12,870 nucleotides of DNA from Candidatus Aenigmatarchaeota archaeon (GTDB lineage: Archaea; Aenigmatarchaeota; Aenigmatarchaeia; QMZP01). The DNA is taken from contig JAFCEM010000018.1 in NCBI GenBank assembly GCA_017609145.1, positions 12,443-25,312 of the forward strand, given 5' to 3'. Below are positions 1-5,265 of the stretch, one piece after another. The notes beneath the pieces were generated by a model. That model made no database searches, was not told the DNA's origin, and worked only from the letters and a program-made list of their open reading frames with translations. A program made the position numbers and the translations under genes. Every line of letters begins with the position of its first letter. The first letter of the stretch is position 1.

Positions 1-248
1 GGTGTGCATGTAACCGGCTCTTCGGTCAGGCATTCGGCATCTTCACATCCATGGTCGCAGATGGTTATGTTACTCCATGAGCAGTCCTGTTCCCTGAAGG
101 CCTTGTGGTAGTAATCCTTGCATTGCCATCCGGATGCGCACCAGTCTGCATTAAAAATCTCCGGATGGAGAAATATAAGAACTATCAGGATTATAATACA
201 CAGTGTTACTATAACAACACTCAAAACAAGTGTCCTGGAAAATTCCAT
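1..248 (-). CDS. Exported cysteine-rich protein, N-terminal part (runs off left edge)
   Basis: Reading from ATG at 248 towards the left edge, 82 codons are open with no stop, so the C-terminus lies outside the window. Residues 7-27 form one strongly hydrophobic helix (signal anchor or uncleaved signal). A cysteine-rich segment follows, with Cys37, Cys43, Cys56, Cys64, Cys68, Cys73 and Cys81, and aromatic/charged spacing GWQCKDYYHKAF and DCSWS. That pattern resembles small disulfide-rich modules I recall in exported DPANN proteins; I cannot name a function. A TATA-like box at 271-278 is centred 26.5 nt upstream of the ATG, matching several other genes here and supporting a leaderless start. 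It lies 38 bp downstream of metG on the same strand. A catalytic domain could follow beyond the edge. I am fairly sure it is a real gene, unsure of its role. Confidence 0.72.
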   Translation of the reverse strand, partial: MEFSRTLVLSVVIVTLCIIILIVLIFLHPEIFNADWCASGWQCKDYYHKAFREQDCSWSNITICDHGCEDAECLTEEPVTCT

Positions 249-270
249 GAATATTATTTGTTGGGGATGC

Positions 271-278
271 TATATATC
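271..278 (-). promoter_or_regulatory. TATA-like box for the edge gene
   Basis: The octamer TATATATC on the plus strand (GATATATA on the minus strand) is centred 26.5 nt upstream of the ATG at 248. This is the spacing expected between an archaeal TATA box and the transcription start, so the mRNA would begin at or next to the start codon. It lies in the 38-bp gap after metG, so the edge gene probably has its own promoter. Confidence 0.5.
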
Positions 279-286
279 ATTACAGG

Positions 287-1774
287 TCATTTTACCTTTG
301 TGAAAAGGTATCTACCCTTCTTTGGTCTGCCTTTGAAAGGTCCGGGTCTGAATTCACAGTCCTTCAACATACCTGGTTTGGTTCCCAGCTGCTTGTTAAT
401 CTCCTCCGCGGTTTCAGGCATGAAGGGACTGACCAGAATCGCTATTATGCGCAGTGCTTCCAGAAGATTGTAAAGGGTATCGCCGAACTTTGGGTCCTTT
501 TTTTCAAATTGCCATGGAACCCTACGATTAGTAAATTTGTTTGCTTCCCGCACAAGATTCCATATTTCATTAAGTGCATGATGAAGTTCTAATTTATCCA
601 TTTTATTTTGAATTGATATGAGTTTATTTTTGAGGTTATAATTAAGATTCTCCTTAGGGCTACTTTCTGATATGGGTTCAATTTTACCATCATATTTCTC
701 AACAAGCGTGAGCACGCGTGTCAGGAGGTTTCCCAGGTCAGATACAAGTTCGCCGTTCAGCCTTGCCCTGAGCGCTTCCTCCGAGAAGTCCCCGTCCTCA
801 CCGAACGGTATCTCGCGTATGAGGAAATAGCGTAGTGCATCCGTTGAATATTTCTTTGAGAGCTCAACGGGGTCAATATTTATACCCTTTGCCTTGCTCA
901 GCTTTTCGCCCTTGAGGTTGATGAAGCCGTGCACTACAACCCTGGGAAGCTTGATGCCGATTGATTCCAGAATGGAATACCATATGGCTGTGTGGTGCCA
1001 TACTATGTCAGTGCCTATAATGTGTATTGCAGGCCAGAATTCCCTGAACTTCCTCCCGGGATAATCAAGCGTTGTCAGATAGTTCATCAGGGCCTCAACC
1101 CAGACAAAGATTGTCATTTTTTCATCAAAGGGCAATGGAATGCCCCATTTGACATTTAGCCTGCTGATGCTCAGGTCCCTGAGTGGTTCCCTGAGCCTGT
1201 TCATTATCTGTTTCCTGTTGCCCTCGGGCCATATTAGGTCCGGGTTTTTCTTTATAGTATCAAGTATGCTTTTCTGGTATTTGCTCATCCTAAAGAAGTA
1301 GCTCTCCTCTTTAACTGTTTCAACTTTCTTGTCGTGGACAGGACATTTCCCGTCTATGAGGTCCTTTTCCGTGTAGTATGTTTCACAGTCAACGCAGTAG
1401 GGACCCTCATATGTGCCCTTGTATATGTCACCGTTCTTCTTCAATTGTTTCACTATCTTTGCTGCAACCTTCCTGTGCCTCTGCTCGGTTGTCATGATGA
1501 AATCCGTGTATGATATATTCAGCACCCTACACAGTTCCCTGAAACCCTCGGATATCTCATTGACAAATTTATCCGGGGATTTGCCGGCCTTCCTTGCGGC
1601 CCTTTCTATCTTCAGGCCGTGGCAGTCCGTGCCCGTGCTGAAATGCACATCGAACCCCTGCAGCCTCTTCCATCTCGCAATCACGTCTGTACATATCTTC
1701 TCATATGCGTGGCCTAGATGAAACCTGGCACTTGGATAGTCTATTGCAGTGCTTATGAAGAATTTCTTGGTCAT
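287..1774 (-). CDS. metG: Methionyl-tRNA synthetase, bacterial-type
   Basis: A class I aminoacyl-tRNA synthetase of 495 residues that charges tRNA(Met) in the cytoplasm. Visible marks: HLGH (HIGH signature) at 19-22, TGTDCHG near 47-53, a single zinc knuckle with Cys127, Cys130, Cys144 and His147, and KLSKA in the KMSKS position at 291-295. The stretch after it (LREIPFGEDGDFSEEALRAR) and the single knuckle resemble Thermus-like bacterial MetRS more than the two-knuckle archaeal form. It ends at KGRYLFTKVK with no EMAP/Trbp111-type tRNA-binding domain, which may be encoded elsewhere. Start chosen at 1774 because GGAGG (1781-1785) sits 6 nt upstream and the N-terminus then has normal family length. 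An in-frame ATG at 1792, six codons earlier, fits a leaderless start. Glu in TDEHG, Lys in GKDI and the last Ser of KMSKS are replaced. The identity is secure. Confidence 0.95.
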   Translation of the reverse strand: MTKKFFISTAIDYPSARFHLGHAYEKICTDVIARWKRLQGFDVHFSTGTDCHGLKIERAARKAGKSPDKFVNEISEGFRELCRVLNISYTDFIMTTEQRHRKVAAKIVKQLKKNGDIYKGTYEGPYCVDCETYYTEKDLIDGKCPVHDKKVETVKEESYFFRMSKYQKSILDTIKKNPDLIWPEGNRKQIMNRLREPLRDLSISRLNVKWGIPLPFDEKMTIFVWVEALMNYLTTLDYPGRKFREFWPAIHIIGTDIVWHHTAIWYSILESIGIKLPRVVVHGFINLKGEKLSKAKGINIDPVELSKKYSTDALRYFLIREIPFGEDGDFSEEALRARLNGELVSDLGNLLTRVLTLVEKYDGKIEPISESSPKENLNYNLKNKLISIQNKMDKLELHHALNEIWNLVREANKFTNRRVPWQFEKKDPKFGDTLYNLLEALRIIAILVSPFMPETAEEINKQLGTKPGMLKDCEFRPGPFKGRPKKGRYLFTKVK

Positions 1775-1780
1775 TTGAAG

Positions 1781-1785
1781 CCTCC
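1781..1785 (-). promoter_or_regulatory. Shine-Dalgarno site deciding the metG start
   Basis: GGAGG on the minus strand lies 6 nt before the ATG at 1774. It is the clearest Shine-Dalgarno sequence I see in the window, where most starts look leaderless. It also lies inside the six-codon extension that would be translated from the upstream ATG at 1792. Confidence 0.6.
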
Positions 1786-1814
1786 AAAACATTGTCTTAA
1801 TAATAATAGGGTTT

Positions 1815-1822
1815 TATTATAT
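1815..1822 (-). promoter_or_regulatory. TATA-like box for metG
   Basis: ATATAATA on the minus strand is centred about 26.5 nt upstream of the ATG at 1792. The predicted mRNA would begin at that ATG and carry an 18-nt segment, including GGAGG, before the ATG at 1774. Inferred from spacing only. Confidence 0.4.
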
Positions 1823-1846
1823 TTTTGTTTTTCTTGGTTATCACAA

Positions 1847-2515
1847 TTATAAATTAAGCATATTCTCCAGCTGTTCCTGGGAATAAAAACCCTCATACAG
1901 CTTGCCGTTTATGACAAGTGCTGGATAAGTGGTTACATTGTAGAATGTTCTTAGTGCCCTTATTGATGAATCATCGAATTCACCGTCTATTGCAAAAATA
2001 AGGAGCTTATCCTTGTATATGTCTTTCAGATAAGTTAAGACAAATCCCTGGTTCTCACAGTCATAGCATCCTTCAATCGAGAACATGTACAGTACTGTGG
2101 ATATGTCAGAACCGCAGGCTTCTTTCATCTTCTCGGCGAGGAGCCAGTAACTGACAAGCATCCTTGAATAATCCCTCTTCAACTCATCCGCCATTGCCTG
2201 GTCCCTTATCTCTGTGTGGGCTTCCTCTTCCGTAATCTTGAGCCATGTGTCGTATGCCTTCTGGTTTATCTCCGATATGGTTTCCGAAAGCAATGGGCAG
2301 GTGGCATTTTCCCCAAGGACGTCAAAGAACAGGAACTGGAGCTGGAAGTCCTGCATGTCTTTCTCTATGTTATCAAGACTTATATCTATTGAGCTCATTC
2401 TTTGCTTGCTTAAAACATGGCCCGTGAACAAACCTCCCCCAAAAATCAGCACAGTTATTATGGCTGCGGACACCAGTACCCTGTAATCAATCATCTTTTT
2501 TGATTTTTTAGGCAT
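1847..2515 (-). CDS. Membrane-anchored thioredoxin-fold protein (extracytoplasmic thiol-disulfide type)
   Basis: The 222 residues begin with a basic N-terminus (MPKKSKK) and one hydrophobic helix at about 12-35, indicating a membrane anchor with the rest outside. A helical, charged middle region (about 45-135) contains Cys73 and Cys134. The C-terminal part (about 140-222) has a thioredoxin-like fold: strand VLYMFS, the redox motif Cys150-Tyr-Asp-Cys153 (CYDC), and a cis-proline loop TTYPALVINGK with Pro198. It is probably an exported oxidoreductase acting on disulfides. Whether it oxidises, reduces or isomerises them cannot be read from the sequence. The ATG at 2515 has no clear Shine-Dalgarno but lies 25.5 nt from the centre of a TATA-like box. 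It sits between the GT2 gene and metG on the same strand. A neighbouring gene encodes an exported Cys-rich protein, a possible kind of substrate. Confidence 0.82.
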   Translation of the reverse strand: MPKKSKKMIDYRVLVSAAIITVLIFGGGLFTGHVLSKQRMSSIDISLDNIEKDMQDFQLQFLFFDVLGENATCPLLSETISEINQKAYDTWLKITEEEAHTEIRDQAMADELKRDYSRMLVSYWLLAEKMKEACGSDISTVLYMFSIEGCYDCENQGFVLTYLKDIYKDKLLIFAIDGEFDDSSIRALRTFYNVTTYPALVINGKLYEGFYSQEQLENMLNL

Positions 2516-2535
2516 GACTAAAGATTGTTCCCGTG

Positions 2536-2545
2536 ATTAATATTT
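2536..2545 (-). promoter_or_regulatory. TATA-like box for the thioredoxin-fold gene
   Basis: AAATATTAAT on the minus strand is centred 25.5 nt upstream of the ATG at 2515, in the 56-bp gap after the GT2 gene. The spacing predicts a leaderless mRNA. Confidence 0.45.
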
Positions 2546-2571
2546 CTTTGCTTTGGAATAGCCGAAAGAAC

Positions 2572-3816
2572 TTACCAGTTCTTCTTTATCCGGAAAAGCT
2601 CATAAAGCATGGCAACAGTCCAGAAAAGCATTATGGTTATGGGATAGAATACCAGATAACCAATGTAACTTATTTTGCCCCTTTCCCTCTTTTCACCGAT
2701 ATACTTGAAGCTTATGTATATCATGTAAATACCAAGAACAAATCCTATAATCAGGAGCACGAGAGGCGTTGCCAGCAGACCTGAGATTGCGCCAGGTATA
2801 GAAGCTACAACATAACCAAAATCCCAGTTTATCAGAGACATTTTATATAGCCAGTCCCCAAGCATTGATGAATAAGACAACAGAAAGGTCACGAATATGA
2901 ATATTATGGCAGCAATGGCAATCACGTTTATTGGCATATAGAAAAAACCAAGGTTTCCATATTTCCTGTTAAAGAGAAGGTCCCTGTGTTTTATTGAATT
3001 ATACATGGCTCCTCTGTACCATCTCATTCTCTGTTTGTAGAGCTGGCCCCATTTGCTCGGGCACTCTGTAAAAGACACTGCACCAAGTTCGTTCTCTATT
3101 CTGTACCCTGCTTTGTGTATCCTCAATGCAATATCCATGTCCTCTGTGAGGTTGTGCTCGTCGAATCCACCAATCTCCTGAAGCACGCTCTTCCTGTATA
3201 TGGAAAATGCGCCAGGTGTCACATGTATGGCATCAAGGAACCCCAGCATTTTCCTGAAGAAGACGTTGAATATGTACTCTATATACTGCATCTTTTCGAG
3301 CTTATTTTTTGTATTTATTATCTTCAATGCGGGTGTTACTGCAGCTATGTCCGGGTTTCGGAAATGTGGGACCATTTTCTTGAGAGCGTTTCTCTTGACT
3401 GTTGAGTCGGCGTCCATGCAGACAACCAGATCGCCTCTGGAGGCAGCTATGCCTCTGTTAAGGGAATATCCCTTGCCTTTATTTACTTTGTTGCTTATGA
3501 GCCTTATGAGACCCTTCTTGCTGAAACCTTTTGCTATCTTTTTGGTTTTGTCTTTTGAACAGTCGTTGACTACTATAACCTCAAGTAGCCTTCTTGGATA
3601 ATCAAGAGACAATATAGATTTAATAGTCTTTGATATGCATTTTTCTTCATTGTGTGCTGGTATTATGACAGAAACACTCGGCAACCGTTTCTGCAGTCTC
3701 ATGGATTTTTTTGACATACAAATGTTTCCTTTGTTTTTTATCATGACCATTATCCAGACTACGCCTATGAATACAAAGAGACACCAGAATAGGTAACCGA
3801 GGATTAGCATCCACAT
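2572..3816 (-). CDS. Membrane glycosyltransferase family 2, processive type
   Basis: A 414-residue inverting nucleotide-sugar glycosyltransferase of the GT2 (cellulose/hyaluronan/poly-GlcNAc synthase-like) group, working at the cytoplasmic face of the membrane. One N-terminal membrane helix (about 3-26) precedes the catalytic domain. Visible motifs: VSVIIPAHNEE (48-58), VNDCSKD (Asp85), CMDADS with Asp135 and Asp137 for metal and UDP-sugar binding, TED at 225-227 with the likely catalytic Asp227, and QRMRW at 262-266, the QxxRW motif of processive enzymes. Three or four membrane helices follow (about 291-314, 335-370, 383-405). The sugar and product cannot be told; a surface glycan is a fair inference. 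It diverges from the GT39-type gene across 38 bp. The start is less certain: ATG at 3816 or two codons later at 3810, with AAAGG (3823-3827) as a weak Shine-Dalgarno. Confidence 0.9.
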   Translation of the reverse strand: MWMLILGYLFWCLFVFIGVVWIMVMIKNKGNICMSKKSMRLQKRLPSVSVIIPAHNEEKCISKTIKSILSLDYPRRLLEVIVVNDCSKDKTKKIAKGFSKKGLIRLISNKVNKGKGYSLNRGIAASRGDLVVCMDADSTVKRNALKKMVPHFRNPDIAAVTPALKIINTKNKLEKMQYIEYIFNVFFRKMLGFLDAIHVTPGAFSIYRKSVLQEIGGFDEHNLTEDMDIALRIHKAGYRIENELGAVSFTECPSKWGQLYKQRMRWYRGAMYNSIKHRDLLFNRKYGNLGFFYMPINVIAIAAIIFIFVTFLLSYSSMLGDWLYKMSLINWDFGYVVASIPGAISGLLATPLVLLIIGFVLGIYMIYISFKYIGEKRERGKISYIGYLVFYPITIMLFWTVAMLYELFRIKKNW

Positions 3817-3824
3817 TGATATCC

Positions 3825-3832
3825 TTTATATT
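3825..3832 (+). promoter_or_regulatory. TATA-like box for the GT39-like gene
   Basis: TTTATATT is centred 26.5 nt upstream of the ATG at 3855 and so points to that codon rather than the earlier in-frame ATG at 3816 as the start. It lies inside the 38-bp gap between two divergent glycosyltransferase starts and reads as a TATA-like sequence on the other strand too, though too near the GT2 start for standard spacing. Confidence 0.45.
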
Positions 3833-3854
3833 TTACATTCTTGAAAATAAAAAC

Positions 3855-4136
3855 ATGTTCTCCAGCAACCACCAGTATAAAATAATAATTATTATTATAA
3901 TACTGGTTTTTGTAGCAAAACTTTTTGTGCTTCCCCTGATACAGGGTTTTTGGTGGGATGAGGTTGTATACCTTCAGCTCTCCGAGTCCATAAGCCATGG
4001 ATATTACAGTTTTGAACCGTTCATGAACATAGAGACGTTCAGGCCGCCGGTTTTTTCATTTCTAATTACTCCCTTTTCAGGGGATGTTTTGGCCATAAGG
4101 CTGCTCGTTTTTGTGCTGTCAGTTTTGAGTGTTTGA
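3855..4136 (+). CDS. N-terminal fragment of the GT39-like glycosyltransferase, up to the TGA
   Basis: If the TGA is a true stop, this 93-residue product holds the first membrane helix, the WWDE acidic loop and the start of the next membrane helices, ending at VFVLSVLSV. It would not be an active enzyme alone, because most of the membrane core is missing. The start at 3855 is chosen from TATA spacing. An in-frame ATG at 3816 would add 13 residues and overlap the start codon of the divergent GT2 gene. Confidence 0.6.
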   Translation: MFSSNHQYKIIIIIIILVFVAKLFVLPLIQGFWWDEVVYLQLSESISHGYYSFEPFMNIETFRPPVFSFLITPFSGDVLAIRLLVFVLSVLSV

Positions 4137-4199
4137 TTCACCTATAAACTGGCAAAGAAATATTTCGGGGAAGAGACTGCGATATGGTCATCCATCATA

Positions 4200-5261
4200 A
4201 TGGCAACTTCCCAGATGTTTATATTCTTCAGCACAAAGATACTAACAGAACCGCTTTTCATGATTTTTATTGCAACATCAATCCTCATGTTCGCATGCTG
4301 GAAGAAGTCCGGGCGTGTGTTCAATATCCTTGTCGCAGGCGTACTTGCAGGTCTTGCGTTCCTGACAAGGTATCTTGGCTGGATATTAATCTTCTCTTTT
4401 GTTCTGTATTTTATGTTAGATATCATCAGGAAGCGGGGCGCGGGAATCAAGCACTTATTGGTTCTTTTGTTCGGATTCTTTTTGGTCTTGTCGCCCTGGA
4501 TGCTATTCAATATGCTGGCATACGGTAATCCGTTCGGTGCTTTCCTCGAAAATTTGGTTGTCTACTCCGGATCGAGTACCCAAAGCCTGTTACAGGGACT
4601 CTATGATATTTTTGTTGTAGCTGGTATTTCAGGCCTCCTTTCTTTTCTTGGTTTATTTGTCATCGTAAAGAGGAATGTGCTCAGGGAGCACCTTTTGTTA
4701 GTGATTGTTTTCGTGATATCCCTTGCAGTATATCTTGTTCTCCCACATAAAGAACCGAGATATCTTCTGAGCTTTCTGCCTCTTTATGCCATGCTTTCGG
4801 GGTTTGCAATATCCAGTATCCCGAGGTCAAACATCAAGAATGTGGTCAAGGTTGTGGTTGTTGTAATATCGCTCATGTCGGTCTTTTCGGGTGTCATCAA
4901 TGCCTGGAACAATTGGGATGCGGAGATGCCGATGCTCAGTGCGATTTCTGAAGTTAAATTATTGACCGGGCTGGATGAAGCTATACTTTCACCTTCTTAT
5001 CCGTATGTCTACTATTTCGGTGATAGGAGATGTATAACCTTTTGCGGCATACCCTCAACAGCTGATAAAACTGAATGTGCTGATAGCGCTGATGAAATAA
5101 TATCTTTGGCAGATGAATACAACATAAGCTATATAATAACCAACGCATTTGAGCCCTCTAATATATTATTAGAAGGGACGGACGACAGAATTGAGAAACT
5201 GAAATCATATGAAATGTGGGAAAATCCGGAGGCAATAAGCATATACAGGATAATCAGATAG
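4200..5261 (+). CDS. C-terminal portion of the GT39-like glycosyltransferase, after the TGA
   Basis: This 353-residue stretch follows the TGA in the same frame; the first ATG after the stop is at 4200. It holds the TEP motif (16-18), about seven or eight membrane helices, the HKEPRY motif (183-188), and a soluble C-terminal domain from about 225 with RRCITFCGI and the ending MWENPEAISIYRIIR. It lacks the catalytic acidic loop, so it should not transfer sugar alone. I see no Shine-Dalgarno or correctly spaced TATA box for the 4200 ATG, so independent translation is doubtful. It converges with the ATPase gene; the stop codons are four bases apart. Confidence 0.6.
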   Translation: MATSQMFIFFSTKILTEPLFMIFIATSILMFACWKKSGRVFNILVAGVLAGLAFLTRYLGWILIFSFVLYFMLDIIRKRGAGIKHLLVLLFGFFLVLSPWMLFNMLAYGNPFGAFLENLVVYSGSSTQSLLQGLYDIFVVAGISGLLSFLGLFVIVKRNVLREHLLLVIVFVISLAVYLVLPHKEPRYLLSFLPLYAMLSGFAISSIPRSNIKNVVKVVVVVISLMSVFSGVINAWNNWDAEMPMLSAISEVKLLTGLDEAILSPSYPYVYYFGDRRCITFCGIPSTADKTECADSADEIISLADEYNISYIITNAFEPSNILLEGTDDRIEKLKSYEMWENPEAISIYRIIR

Positions 5262-5265
5262 TATC

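Larger units (their letters stand above)
3855..5261 (+). pseudogene. GT39/ArnT-like membrane glycosyltransferase interrupted by one in-frame TGA
   Basis: Read as one frame, this encodes 468 residues, with codon 94 (4134-4136) being TGA. Everything before and after is in the same frame with no other stop. Family marks span both sides: a hydrophobic N-terminus with seven isoleucines in a row, WWDE with Asp35-Glu36 in the first outer loop (the acidic pair of GT39/ArnT-type enzymes), RPPVFSFL, then after the stop a helix with FTYKLAKKYFG, KILTEP near 128-133, many membrane helices, and HKEPRYLL near 298-305. Such enzymes move sugars from polyprenyl-phosphate carriers to outer acceptors. TGA is one base from TTA (Leu), TGG, GGA and others. 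A nonsense mutation, a base error, or true read-through all fit. TGA ends metG, the ATPase, L15e, DHH and fibrillarin genes here, which argues against general TGA reassignment. Confidence 0.72.

Noticed and set aside
105..473. 122-codon plus-strand frame at the left edge
   Set aside because: It lies antisense to both the exported Cys-rich gene and the metG 3' end. The minus-strand genes have promoter and family support and this one has none.
3880..3901. ATA/ATT repeat as a phase-variation tract
   Set aside because: It encodes seven isoleucines in a membrane helix; slippage would be in steps of three and would not change the frame, and the units are not identical.
4134..4136. TGA recoded as selenocysteine, or general TGA reassignment to Trp or Gly
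   Set aside because: TGA ends metG, L15e, the ATPase, DHH and fibrillarin at their natural family ends, no SECIS-like hairpin was evident after 5261, and this family has no known Sec site. Local read-through cannot be fully excluded.
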